Below are positions 8,831-17,780 of a DNA stretch of 64,000 nt, piece by piece (within the stretch, counting starts at the first letter, position 1; each line of letters opens with the position of its first letter). The notes under the pieces are model-generated. The model saw only the letters and a list, made by a program, of their open reading frames with translations. It made no database searches and had not been told where the DNA came from. The DNA lies in assembly GCF_009695765.1 (NCBI RefSeq), contig NZ_VUNI01000017.1:1-64000 (forward strand). Reading direction: 5' to 3'. Source of the DNA: Roseburia porci (lineage in GTDB: Bacteria; Bacillota; Clostridia; Lachnospirales; Lachnospiraceae). The position numbers and the translations under genes are program-made.

Positions 8831-11746
8831 ATGCAGTTATCAGAATTAAAAGCATACGAGATATTAAAAACAGAGAACCTTACTGATATACAGTCGACAG
8901 GTTATATTTTAAGGCATAAAAAGAGCGGCGCACGTGTGGCCGTGATTTCAAATACAGATGAAAATAAAGTATTTTATATCGGATTCCGTACGCCACCGGA
9001 GGATGAAACGGGAGTTCCGCATATTATCGAACATACGGTACTTTGCGGTTCACAGAAATTCCCGGTCAAGGACCCGTTTGTAGAGCTGGTCAAGGGATCA
9101 TTAAATACGTTTTTAAATGCCATGACTTATCCGGACAAGACAATTTATCCGGTTGCAAGCTGCAATGACAAGGATTTCCAGAATCTTGTGGATGTTTATA
9201 TGGATGCGGTATTTAATCCGAATATTTATAAACATGAAGAGATTTTCAAACAGGAAGGCTGGCATTACGAGCTCGAATCCAAAGATGCACTGGTTACCAT
9301 AAACGGTGTTGTATATAATGAGATGAAAGGAGCCTATTCTTCACCGGATGAAATCCTGCAGCAGGAGATTTACCGTGCATTATATCCGGATAATACGTAC
9401 AGCAAGAACTCGGGTGGTAATCCGGAACATATTCCGGATCTGACGTATGAAGAATATCTGAATTTCCACAGAAGATATTATCATCCGGTAAATTCATATA
9501 TTTATCTCTACGGAGATATGGATATGGCAGAGAAACTTGACTGGATGGATAAAGAGTATCTGAGCAGATACGACAGAATTGAACTTGATTCTACAATTCC
9601 GCTTCAGAAAGCGTTTGATGAGAAAGTGGATGTGACAACAAAATATCCAATCTCTGCAGGAGAGAGTGAAGAGAATAAAACGTATTTGTCCTATAATGTG
9701 AGCGTGGCTAATGTGCTTGACCGTAAGCTGTATCAGGCGTTTGATATTTTAGATTATGCGCTGGTAAGTGCACCTGGAGCACCATTAAAGAAAGCGCTGA
9801 TTGATGCGGGAATTGGAAAAGATATTTCCGGAGGGTTTGACAGCGGATCACTTCAGCCGGTATTTTCGATCGTTGCGAAAAATGCCAATGCTTCCGAAAA
9901 GGAGCAGTTTTTAGAGATTATTCAGAAGACATTAAAGGATCTTGTAAAGAATGGCATCAACCGGGAAGCGCTGCTTGCAGGAATCAACAGTTCGGAATTC
10001 CGTTTCCGTGAGGCTGATTTTGGACAGTTCCCGAAAGGACTGCTTTATGGTATCCAGTGCCTGGACAGCTGGCTGTTTGAGGATATGGAACCATTTATGC
10101 ATCTGCAGTGTCTTGATACATTCCGTTTCCTGAAAGAACAGGTGGACACCGGTTATTTCGAAAATCTGATCGAAGAATATCTTTTGAATAACAAACATGC
10201 TGCAATCGTTACGATCGTTCCGGAAAAAGGCCTGAATGCGAAGATGGATCAGAAACTGGAAGAAAAGCTTGCAGAATACAAAAACAGTCTTTCGGATGAG
10301 GAAATCGATCAGCTGATCGAAGACACAAAACATCTGAAAGAATACCAGGAAGAGCCTTCTCCGAAAGAAGAACTGGAAAAGATTCCAATGCTTTCCAGAG
10401 AGGATATGAGAAAGGAAATCCTTCCACTCAGCAATATTGAAAAACAGATATCCGGAATAAAAACAATCTGCCATGATGTTGCGACAAATGGAATTGATTA
10501 TCTGACACTGATGTACGATGTGTCGGATATTCCGGCGGAAGATATTCCGTATCTTGGAGTTTTAAAAGCACTTCTCGGATATGTAGATACAAAAACATAT
10601 ACGTATGCAGATCTTGCAAACGCCATCAATATTTATTCCGGTGGAATCAACTGCGGAATGGGAATCTATCCGAATGGAGAGAAAGAAGCTACACTTCAGG
10701 TGAAATTTGAAGTAAGGATCAAGACACTGGAGAGCAGCCTGAAAGAAACTATGTCCATTGTAAACGAGATCCTGCTTTCCTCAAACATGAACGATGAGAA
10801 GCGTTTATATGAGATTCTGGCGCAGAGCAAGGCAAGACTGCAGCAGAGCTTAAGCAGTGCAGGACATTCCGTTTCTTCGATGCGAGCGCTTGCCGGATTC
10901 TCAGAGTACGCATATTATCTGGATGCGACAAACGGAATCACATATTACGAAACAGTAAAAGATCTGGAAGAGCATTTTGATGAGAAAAAACAGACCCTGA
11001 TCGCAAAATTAAAACAGCTGATCGATCAAATCTTTGGAACAGAGAGACTTCTGATCAGTTTTACCGGAGATCAGGCAGCTTTTGAATATGCAGAACCGAT
11101 TCTGAAAGAGGCATTGCAGAAGCAGCCTGCAGGCAAAAAGGCTCACGAAGCAGCCAGAATTTCACTTGCGAGAAGCAATGAGGCATTTACAGACGCTTCA
11201 CAGATCCAGTATGTTGCCAAAGTAGGTAATTTTGCAGATCACGGTTATCATTACACTGGAGCATTACGCATCCTGAAACTGATCCTCAGCTATGATTATC
11301 TCTGGATTAATGTCAGGGTAAAAGGTGGAGCATATGGATGCATGAGTGGATTTTTCCGTTCAGGAGAGACATATTTTGTGTCTTATCGTGATCCGAATCT
11401 GTTAAAGACATTAGAAATCTATGATGGTATTCCAAAATATCTGCGTGAATTCCAGGCAGATGAGAGAGATATGACAAAATATATCATCGGAACATTCAGC
11501 AGCATGGATACTCCGCTTTATCCGGAAGGAAAAGGAGCACGATCCATGAATGCATATCTCCAGAATCTGACCGAGGAAATGCTTCAGAAAGACAGAGATG
11601 AAGTAAGAAATGCAACTGCTGAGGACATCCGTGCACTTGCAGATATGATCCAGTCAGTTCTTCAGGATCCATCCATATGTGTGATCGGTAATGAGGATGC
11701 AATTCAAAAGGAAGCACAGTTATTTGATAAAGTAACAAGTTTATAA
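8831..11746 (+). CDS. Zinc metallopeptidase, M16C / presequence-protease-like
   Basis: Predicted cytoplasmic oligopeptidase of the insulinase superfamily, which closes its two halves around short peptides. The 971-residue chain has the inverted zinc motif HxxEH as HIIEHTVLCGS near residue 72, with the downstream glutamate expected in NEMKGAYSSPDE. The C-terminal half carries the family arginine/tyrosine region GGAYGCMSGFFRSGETYFVS near residue 840. Length and fused four-domain layout match M16C (PreP/Cym1/HypA-like) rather than two-subunit M16B enzymes. AGGAGG precedes ATG 8831. era follows after 30 bases without a clear terminator, so co-transcription is possible. Substrate is unknown. Confidence 0.92.
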   Translation: MQLSELKAYEILKTENLTDIQSTGYILRHKKSGARVAVISNTDENKVFYIGFRTPPEDETGVPHIIEHTVLCGSQKFPVKDPFVELVKGSLNTFLNAMTYPDKTIYPVASCNDKDFQNLVDVYMDAVFNPNIYKHEEIFKQEGWHYELESKDALVTINGVVYNEMKGAYSSPDEILQQEIYRALYPDNTYSKNSGGNPEHIPDLTYEEYLNFHRRYYHPVNSYIYLYGDMDMAEKLDWMDKEYLSRYDRIELDSTIPLQKAFDEKVDVTTKYPISAGESEENKTYLSYNVSVANVLDRKLYQAFDILDYALVSAPGAPLKKALIDAGIGKDISGGFDSGSLQPVFSIVAKNANASEKEQFLEIIQKTLKDLVKNGINREALLAGINSSEFRFREADFGQFPKGLLYGIQCLDSWLFEDMEPFMHLQCLDTFRFLKEQVDTGYFENLIEEYLLNNKHAAIVTIVPEKGLNAKMDQKLEEKLAEYKNSLSDEEIDQLIEDTKHLKEYQEEPSPKEELEKIPMLSREDMRKEILPLSNIEKQISGIKTICHDVATNGIDYLTLMYDVSDIPAEDIPYLGVLKALLGYVDTKTYTYADLANAINIYSGGINCGMGIYPNGEKEATLQVKFEVRIKTLESSLKETMSIVNEILLSSNMNDEKRLYEILAQSKARLQQSLSSAGHSVSSMRALAGFSEYAYYLDATNGITYYETVKDLEEHFDEKKQTLIAKLKQLIDQIFGTERLLISFTGDQAAFEYAEPILKEALQKQPAGKKAHEAARISLARSNEAFTDASQIQYVAKVGNFADHGYHYTGALRILKLILSYDYLWINVRVKGGAYGCMSGFFRSGETYFVSYRDPNLLKTLEIYDGIPKYLREFQADERDMTKYIIGTFSSMDTPLYPEGKGARSMNAYLQNLTEEMLQKDRDEVRNATAEDIRALADMIQSVLQDPSICVIGNEDAIQKEAQLFDKVTSL

Positions 11747-11776
11747 TAAAGAACAGATAGAGAAAAGGAAGAAAAT

Positions 11777-12682
11777 ATGAACGAAAGTTTCAAATCAGGA
11801 TTTGTTACAATTATTGGCAGACCAAATGTTGGAAAATCTACATTGATGAATCGACTCATCGGACAGAAGATCGCAATCACCTCCAACAAACCGCAGACAA
11901 CGAGAAATCGTATTCAGACCGTATATACAGACATGGATCGTGGACAGATCATTTTTCTGGACACGCCTGGAATCCACAAAGCGAAAAACAAACTGGGTGA
12001 ATATATGGTCAACGTTGCAGAGAAGACCTTAAATGAAGTCGATGTTGTTCTGTGGCTGGTTGAGCCTACGAATTTTATCGGGGCAGGAGAACAGCATATT
12101 GCGGAACAGCTCAAAAAGGTAAAGACACCTGTGATCTTAGTGATCAATAAGGTGGACACTGTCGAAAAAGAAAAGATTCTGGAATACATTGACACATACC
12201 GCAAAATTTATGATTTTGCGGAAATTATTCCAACTTCTGCACTTCGCGGACAGAATACGGATGATGTGATCGACAGCATTTTTAAATATCTTCCATACGG
12301 ACCACAGTTTTATGATGAAGATACGATCACGGATCAGCCGGAGAGAGCAATCTGTGCGGAGATCATTCGTGAAAAAGCACTTCATGCGTTGAATGACGAG
12401 ATACCACATGGAATTGCTGTAGCAATCGATCAGATGAAGGAAAGAAAAAAAGGGAATATCATTGACATTGATGCAACGATTGTCTGTGAGAAAGATTCCC
12501 ATAAAGGAATCATTATCGGAAAACAGGGTTCCATGTTGAAGAAGATTGGAACAAATGCAAGATATGAGATGGAAAGACTTCTGGATGCACAGGTCAATCT
12601 GAAACTCTGGGTCAAGGTTAAGAAAGACTGGAGGGACAGTGACTTTTTGATTAAGAACTTTGGATATCGGGAAGAAGACTAA
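11777..12682 (+). CDS. era: GTPase Era
   Basis: Ras-like GTPase that binds the 3' end of 16S rRNA and assists 30S maturation. All G motifs are visible in the 301 residues: G1 GRPNVGKST, G2 around TTRNRI, G3 DTPGIH, G4 NKVD and G5 SAL. The C-terminal KH domain contains IIGKQGSMLKKIG, the RNA-binding GxxG loop region. Era followed by YqzL and RecO is a conserved Firmicutes order and supports the call. Confidence 0.98.
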   Translation: MNESFKSGFVTIIGRPNVGKSTLMNRLIGQKIAITSNKPQTTRNRIQTVYTDMDRGQIIFLDTPGIHKAKNKLGEYMVNVAEKTLNEVDVVLWLVEPTNFIGAGEQHIAEQLKKVKTPVILVINKVDTVEKEKILEYIDTYRKIYDFAEIIPTSALRGQNTDDVIDSIFKYLPYGPQFYDEDTITDQPERAICAEIIREKALHALNDEIPHGIAVAIDQMKERKKGNIIDIDATIVCEKDSHKGIIIGKQGSMLKKIGTNARYEMERLLDAQVNLKLWVKVKKDWRDSDFLIKNFGYREED

Positions 12683-12782
12683 AAAGTGCCGGTTTCCAAT
12701 TTTTCACGAGGATAGTATTACCGGGAAAGCGAATCCTATTAGTAAATCCACATAATACATGGGATGGATGGAGGATGAAGCG

Positions 12783-12941
12783 ATGGAGAAAACCTGGGAT
12801 GTATTCTGGCAGACGGGAAAAGTTACCGATTATCTGAATTATTGTACAGACAAAATGGACAAAGGCGGGCCAAACCGGCAGGAAGTATTGGAAACAAATG
12901 CATGGACGCCGGATCAGCAGAGCCGGCAGGAAGAAAGATGA
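12783..12941 (+). CDS. YqzL-like small protein
   Basis: A 52-residue protein starting MEKTWDVFWQTGKVTDYLNY, resembling YqzL of Bacillus (TWK.F..TG....YL), and in the same place between era and recO. Function unknown. ATG 12783 is chosen over the in-frame ATG 12759 because GGAGG lies 8 bases before 12783. The C-terminal half is polar and looks unstructured. recO starts 6 bases after its stop, so the two are probably coupled. Confidence 0.75.
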   Translation: MEKTWDVFWQTGKVTDYLNYCTDKMDKGGPNRQEVLETNAWTPDQQSRQEER

Positions 12942-12947
12942 AAAAGT

Positions 12948-13730
12948 ATGTCACAACAGGTGGTACTGACCGGCATGGTCTTAACGGCTATGCCGATCGG
13001 AGAATATGACAAACGAATAACGATATTGACCAAAGAAAGAGGAAAGATCACAGCATTTGCGAGAGGAGCAAGACGGCCAAACAGCCAGCTCCTTGCTGCG
13101 ACGAATCCTTTTTCTTTTGGTGAATTTGAACTGTTTGAAGGAAAAACTGCATATAATCTTTCGAAAGCATCGATACATAATTATTTTCGTGATCTGACGA
13201 TGGATCTTGAGGCCGTATACTATGGCTTTTATTTTTTGGAATTTGCGGAGTATTTCTGTCAGGAGAACAACGATGAAAAAGATATGCTGAAGCTGCTTTA
13301 TCAGTCGCTTCGGGCATTGGAAAGCAGCGCATATAAAAATCAGCTGGTAAAGATTGTTTTTGAACTGAAAGCTCTGACGGTAAACGGTGAAGGACCGGAC
13401 GTGTTTTCCTGTATGCATTGCCACAAAACAGAAAATCTGAATATTTTTTCTGTGAAAAGAGGCGGGACATTTTGCAGTACCTGCGGGAAGCTGGTTCCTG
13501 GAATGCTGATTTCGGAATCGACGCGTTACGCGCTTCAGTATATTGTATCTTCTTCGATTGAGCGGCTGTATTCTTTTCGGTTGTCCGATGAAGTTCTTGT
13601 TGAACTTACGCAGATCATGAAAGAATATATGGATCAGTATGTGCATCATCGTTTTAAATCGATGGAGATTTTGAAACAGCAGAAAGAATTGTGGGCGATG
13701 AGTACGCGGGAGAATTCCGCGGAATCATAA
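12948..13730 (+). CDS. recO: DNA repair protein RecO
   Basis: Recombination mediator that anneals single strands and, with RecR, loads RecA at gaps. The 260-residue protein has an N-terminal OB fold (VLTGMVLTAMPIGEYDKRIT, FARGARRPNS), a helical middle, and a four-cysteine zinc site (CMHCHKTE ... CSTCGKLV, residues about 155-183) as in many Firmicutes RecO. The ribosome site is weak, consistent with coupling to yqzL. Confidence 0.95.
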   Translation: MSQQVVLTGMVLTAMPIGEYDKRITILTKERGKITAFARGARRPNSQLLAATNPFSFGEFELFEGKTAYNLSKASIHNYFRDLTMDLEAVYYGFYFLEFAEYFCQENNDEKDMLKLLYQSLRALESSAYKNQLVKIVFELKALTVNGEGPDVFSCMHCHKTENLNIFSVKRGGTFCSTCGKLVPGMLISESTRYALQYIVSSSIERLYSFRLSDEVLVELTQIMKEYMDQYVHHRFKSMEILKQQKELWAMSTRENSAES

Positions 13731-13738
13731 GCTTGCGG

Positions 13739-13767
13739 TTGAAATCAGATAATGAAAAGTGTATAAT
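13739..13767 (+). promoter_or_regulatory. Candidate promoter of the lipoprotein gene (and perhaps glyS)
   Basis: TTGAAA at 13739-13744, a 17-bp spacer and TATAAT at 13762-13767. No clear promoter or terminator separates the lipoprotein gene from glyS, so this may drive both. Confidence 0.6.
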
Positions 13768-13842
13768 AGCATGGACTGACGCGGTAGTGTATGCAAGTTT
13801 TTGCAGGCAGAACGTATCAGAACATATAGCTGGGAGGAAGAC

Positions 13843-14643
13843 ATGAAGAAGTATTCGGCAATCTGTCTTGTGATTGCTTTATGTGTGACAATGCTGGCGG
13901 GCTGTGGAACATCTTATTCCGCAGAGGAAAGTACAGTATTCGTGCAAAAGCATGGTAAGATCGTTTCTACCGATGTTGAGGATTTTGACGAAAATACCTA
14001 TGACAAAGATGGACTTGAGAAATATGTAAATGAAACCATTGACAAATATACATCTGAAAATGGCAAAAATACAGTAAAGTTAAAAGAACTTTCCGTAAAA
14101 GATAATTCAGCGGTACTGACGCTGGAATATAAGGATGCAAAAGCATACAGTGGATTTAATGGAGAAGAGCTCTTTACGGGAACAATTGCGGAGGCACTTG
14201 CCGCAGGTTACCGTTTTGATACAGAATTTGCATCGGTAAAAGATGGAAAAGCAGGAGAGGCGGTTGACTCCTCTGAGTTTCTGGACGATGATTTAAAGGT
14301 TGTGATCGTGAAAGCAAATCTGGATGTAAATGTGAAAGGAAAGATCTGTTATCTTTCGACACAGAATACGTCACTGAAGGATAAAAGTACTGTTTCAATC
14401 CGGGAAGGGCAGAATCTGTTAAGCAAAGCAGAGGAAAGCGAAGCCGGGACACAGGAGACGGAAGCTGCAGAAGCAGTTACCGAAGTGACAGAGACTGAGG
14501 AATCCGGAAGTGTGGATGACGATGAGATGCTGACCGGAACAGAAGAGGAAACTTCGGTTACATTTGATTTCCCGGAAGAGGAAGAGAACGAAGATACCTC
14601 GGATGAGTTTTCCAATGTATACACATATATTATATATAAATAA
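13843..14643 (+). CDS. Lipoprotein of unknown function with an acidic C-terminal tail
   Basis: The 266-residue product starts MKKYSAICLVIALCVTMLAG and continues C-G-T, a type II signal peptide whose lipobox LAGC gives lipidated Cys20. Residues about 30-195 look like a compact alpha/beta domain. The last ~70 residues are a Glu/Thr/Asp-rich low-complexity tail (ETEAAEAVTEVTETEESG). ATG 13843 has GGGAGG 8 bases upstream; the in-frame start at 13801 would hide the signal peptide. I do not recognise the family. glyS follows by 37 bases, with no evident functional link. Confidence 0.8.
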   Translation: MKKYSAICLVIALCVTMLAGCGTSYSAEESTVFVQKHGKIVSTDVEDFDENTYDKDGLEKYVNETIDKYTSENGKNTVKLKELSVKDNSAVLTLEYKDAKAYSGFNGEELFTGTIAEALAAGYRFDTEFASVKDGKAGEAVDSSEFLDDDLKVVIVKANLDVNVKGKICYLSTQNTSLKDKSTVSIREGQNLLSKAEESEAGTQETEAAEAVTEVTETEESGSVDDDEMLTGTEEETSVTFDFPEEEENEDTSDEFSNVYTYIIYK

Positions 14644-14680
14644 AAGCAAACAATATTATAGAGAATGAGAGGAACATGTT

Positions 14681-16069
14681 ATGGAAAAAACCATGGACAA
14701 AATCGTACAGGTAGCAAAAGCAAGAGGATTTGTTTATCCGGGATCTGAGATTTACGGCGGATTAGCAAATACATGGGATTATGGTAACCTGGGCGTAGAA
14801 CTTAAAAATAATGTAAAGAGAGCATGGTGGCAGAAATTTATTCAGGAGAACCCATATAACGTTGGTGTGGACTGTGCAATTCTTATGAATCCGCAGACAT
14901 GGGTTGCTTCCGGTCATCTTGGAGGTTTTTCTGATCCTCTTATGGATTGTAAAGAGTGTCACGAACGTTTTCGTGCAGACAAACTGATCGAGGATTTCGC
15001 AGGAGCAAATGGTATTGAATTAGATGGTTCTGTAGATGGCTGGTCCAACGAGAAGATGGTGAACTTTATCGAAGAACATAATGTACCATGTCCAAGCTGT
15101 GGAAAACACAATTTTACAGATATCCGTCAGTTTAACCTGATGTTCAAAACATTCCAGGGTGTTACGGAAGATGCTAAAAATACAGTATATTTAAGACCGG
15201 AAACAGCTCAGGGAATCTTTGTTAACTTTAAAAACGTTCAGAGAACATCACGCAAGAAGATTCCATTTGGTATCGGACAGATCGGTAAATCATTCCGTAA
15301 TGAGATCACACCGGGTAACTTTACATTCCGTACCAGAGAGTTTGAACAGATGGAATTAGAGTTTTTCTGTGAGCCTGGAACGGATATGGAATGGTTCCAG
15401 TACTGGAGAGCATTCTGCCGTGACTGGTTACTTTCTCTTGGAATCAAAGAGGATGAGATGAGACTGCGTGATCATTCTGCAGAGGAATTATGTTTCTACT
15501 CAAAGGGAACAACAGATATCGAATTCTTATTCCCATTTGGATGGGGCGAATTATGGGGAATCGCAGATCGTACCGATTATGACCTTACACAGCATCAGAA
15601 TGTATCCGGACAGGATCTTACATACTTTGATGATGCAAAGGGTGAGAAATATATCCCATATGTTATTGAACCTTCACTTGGAGCAGATCGTGTGGTACTC
15701 GCATTCTTATGCTCTGCTTATGATGAGGAAGAGTTAGAAGGCGGAGATGTAAGAACCGTATTCCATTTCCATCCTGCAATCGCACCAATCAAAGTAGGTG
15801 TTCTTCCATTATCCAAGAAATTAAATGAGGGTGCAGAGAAAGTCTTTGCCCAGTTGTCCAAGAAATACAACTGTGAATTTGACGACAGAGGAACAATTGG
15901 TAAACGTTATCGCAGACAGGATGAGATCGGTACTCCATTCTGTGTTACTTATGACTTTGATTCCGAAGAAGATGGAGCAGTTACGGTACGTGATCGTGAT
16001 ACCATGAAACAGGAACGTATTAAGATTGCAGACCTGGATGCATATTTTGCAGAGAAATTCACTTTCTAA
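14681..16069 (+). CDS. glyS: Glycine--tRNA ligase, class II alpha2 type
   Basis: Charges tRNA-Gly. The single 462-residue chain is the eukaryote/archaea-like dimeric glycyl-tRNA synthetase also found in many Firmicutes, not the alpha2beta2 GlyQ/GlyS. Class II motif 2 lies in [19 protein letters not shown] and motif 3 in [14 protein letters not shown]. An N-terminal catalytic insert has two CxxC pairs ([16 protein letters not shown]) likely to bind zinc, and an anticodon-binding domain occupies about residues 365-462. No T-box is seen upstream. Confidence 0.96.
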   Translation: MEKTMDKIVQVAKARGFVYPGSEIYGGLANTWDYGNLGVELKNNVKRAWWQKFIQENPYNVGVDCAILMNPQTWVASGHLGGFSDPLMDCKECHERFRADKLIEDFAGANGIELDGSVDGWSNEKMVNFIEEHNVPCPSCGKHNFTDIRQFNLMFKTFQGVTEDAKNTVYLRPETAQGIFVNFKNVQRTSRKKIPFGIGQIGKSFRNEITPGNFTFRTREFEQMELEFFCEPGTDMEWFQYWRAFCRDWLLSLGIKEDEMRLRDHSAEELCFYSKGTTDIEFLFPFGWGELWGIADRTDYDLTQHQNVSGQDLTYFDDAKGEKYIPYVIEPSLGADRVVLAFLCSAYDEEELEGGDVRTVFHFHPAIAPIKVGVLPLSKKLNEGAEKVFAQLSKKYNCEFDDRGTIGKRYRRQDEIGTPFCVTYDFDSEEDGAVTVRDRDTMKQERIKIADLDAYFAEKFTF

Positions 16070-16106
16070 AGATGACAGGTTACAGGCGTAATCAATAGAG
16101 AAAGAA

Positions 16107-16151
16107 ATGCATACATCACCTGAAGCTGTCAGAGGATGTATGCATTTTTTG
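16107..16151 (+). terminator. Intrinsic terminator / attenuator between glyS and the tetrapyrrole operon
   Basis: ATGCATACATC (16107-16117) pairs with GATGTATGCAT, and six Ts follow. The U-run ends only about 20 bases before the first tetrapyrrole start, so the hairpin either ends glyS transcription with a promoter hidden upstream, or acts as an attenuator. No clear alternative fold is visible by eye. Confidence 0.75.
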
Positions 16152-16166
16152 CAGAAAGGGACAGAT

Positions 16167-16787
16167 ATGGCATATTTTCCAATGTTTGTGGATCTGAAAG
16201 AGAAAGAATGCCTGATCATAGGTGGTGGCAGGGTCGCATATCGAAAAGTATGCGTGTTGAATGATTTTGAAGCAAAAGTTACAGTCATTGCCTCAAAAAT
16301 ATGTGATAAAATCAGAAAGACAGAAAGTGTCAGACTGATCGAGCGGGATTATGAGGAACGTGATCTGGAGCATCAGACGCTTGTAATAGCAGCAACGGAT
16401 GATCCGGTGCTGAATCATGAGATTGCGGAAACATGTAAAACAAAGGGAATCCCGGTGAATGCCGTGGATCAGATTGAAGACTGCACCTTTATCTTTCCGT
16501 CATACATAAAAGAACAGAATCTGGTGGCTGCGTTTTCAAGCAGTGGGAAAAGTCCGGTAATCACCCAGTACTTAAAGGATGAAACGAAGACTGTTTTAAA
16601 TGAACCACTGGGAGAACTTACAGAACTCCTTGGCAGTGTCAGGGCGGAAGTGAAGCAGGCAGTTGAAGGAGAAGAAAACAGAAAACAGGTGTACCGGAAG
16701 ATTCTGGAGATGTTTTTGGAACAGGAAGAACTTCCGGACAGAAAACAAATAGATAAGATCATAGAAAAATACAGAAAGAAGTCGTGA
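16167..16787 (+). CDS. Precorrin-2 dehydrogenase (possible sirohydrochlorin ferrochelatase)
   Basis: NAD-dependent oxidation of precorrin-2 to sirohydrochlorin, the branch to siroheme or anaerobic cobalamin. The 206-residue protein matches the N-terminal module of CysG / Met8p: the start MAYFPMFVDLKEKECLIIGG gives a Rossmann GGGRVAYRK, then VIAATDD and AFSSSGKSPVITQYLK. ATG 16167 is preferred to the in-frame ATG 16107, which lies inside the terminator stem; AAAGGG precedes it. It opens an operon with hemB, hemL, hemA and the HemC-CobA-HemD fusion, which supplies its substrate. Iron chelatase activity is assumed by analogy with Met8p. Confidence 0.9.
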   Translation: MAYFPMFVDLKEKECLIIGGGRVAYRKVCVLNDFEAKVTVIASKICDKIRKTESVRLIERDYEERDLEHQTLVIAATDDPVLNHEIAETCKTKGIPVNAVDQIEDCTFIFPSYIKEQNLVAAFSSSGKSPVITQYLKDETKTVLNEPLGELTELLGSVRAEVKQAVEGEENRKQVYRKILEMFLEQEELPDRKQIDKIIEKYRKKS

Positions 16788-16790
16788 AAA

Positions 16791-17759
16791 ATGGATCGAA
16801 CAAGAAGATTAAGAAGAACAGAAGCTTTGCGGAGCATGGTTCGGGAAGAACATGTCAGAATTGATGAACTGATTTATCCGGTCTTTGTGATCGCAGGAGA
16901 AAATATATGTAATCCGGTGGAATCGATGCCGGGAATCTATCAGTATTCCCTGGATCGTATCGGTGAGGAACTTGACCGTGTCGTGGAAGCTGGAATAAAT
17001 GCAGTACTTGTGTTTGGTATTCCCGATCATAAGGATGAAGTGGGAAGCGGTGCATATGATGAGCACGGAATCGTTCAGGAAGCAATCCGCTTGATGAAAA
17101 AAGAATACCCGGATCTTTTAGTAATTGCAGATGTATGTCTGTGTGAGTACACATCCCATGGCCATTGTGGACTGATCCGTGACGGAGAGATCTTAAATGA
17201 CGAAACACTGCCGCTTCTTGCAAAAGCTGCAGTTACTTACGCACAGGCTGGTGCAGATATTATTGCACCAAGTGATATGATGGATAAGCGCGTCGCTGCA
17301 ATCCGTGAGGCACTTGATGAGAATGGATTTATCAATATTCCGATTCTTTCCTACAGTGCGAAATTTGCTTCCGGATACTACGGACCATTCCGTGATGCGG
17401 CACATTCGGCACCGGGATTTGGAGACCGGAAAACTTATCAGATGGATCCTGCAAACGGACAGGAAGCGCTCAGAGAGGTTGAGGAAGATATCTTGGAAGG
17501 TGCAGATATGATCATAGCAAAGCCTGCGCTTGCCTACATGGATGTCATTAAGGAAATATCACTGAATTACAATATTCCAATCGTTGCATACAATGTCAGC
17601 GGAGAATATGCAATGGTGAAAGCGGCTGCTGAAAATGGCTGGATCGACGAGAAGAAGATCGTTATGGAAAATATGGTCGGTTTAAAACGTGCAGGTGCAA
17701 AGATGATCATTACATATCATGCACTCGATGTTGCGCGCTGGATCAAAGAAGAAAAATAA
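16791..17759 (+). CDS. hemB: Porphobilinogen synthase (delta-aminolevulinate dehydratase)
   Basis: Condenses two 5-aminolevulinate molecules to porphobilinogen. The 322-residue protein has the cysteine-rich zinc site in DVCLCEYTSHGHCG near residue 120, and the two Schiff-base lysine regions SYSAKFASGYYGPFRDA near 195 and MIIAKPALAYMD near 245. It begins 4 bases after the preceding stop, so translation is probably coupled. Confidence 0.97.
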   Translation: MDRTRRLRRTEALRSMVREEHVRIDELIYPVFVIAGENICNPVESMPGIYQYSLDRIGEELDRVVEAGINAVLVFGIPDHKDEVGSGAYDEHGIVQEAIRLMKKEYPDLLVIADVCLCEYTSHGHCGLIRDGEILNDETLPLLAKAAVTYAQAGADIIAPSDMMDKRVAAIREALDENGFINIPILSYSAKFASGYYGPFRDAAHSAPGFGDRKTYQMDPANGQEALREVEEDILEGADMIIAKPALAYMDVIKEISLNYNIPIVAYNVSGEYAMVKAAAENGWIDEKKIVMENMVGLKRAGAKMIITYHALDVARWIKEEK

Positions 17760-17780
17760 AAAGAGCAAGAAGAGGTTTAT

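Noticed and set aside
14644-14680. Glycine riboswitch or T-box before glyS
   Set aside because: Only 37 bases separate it from the lipoprotein gene, too short for either element.
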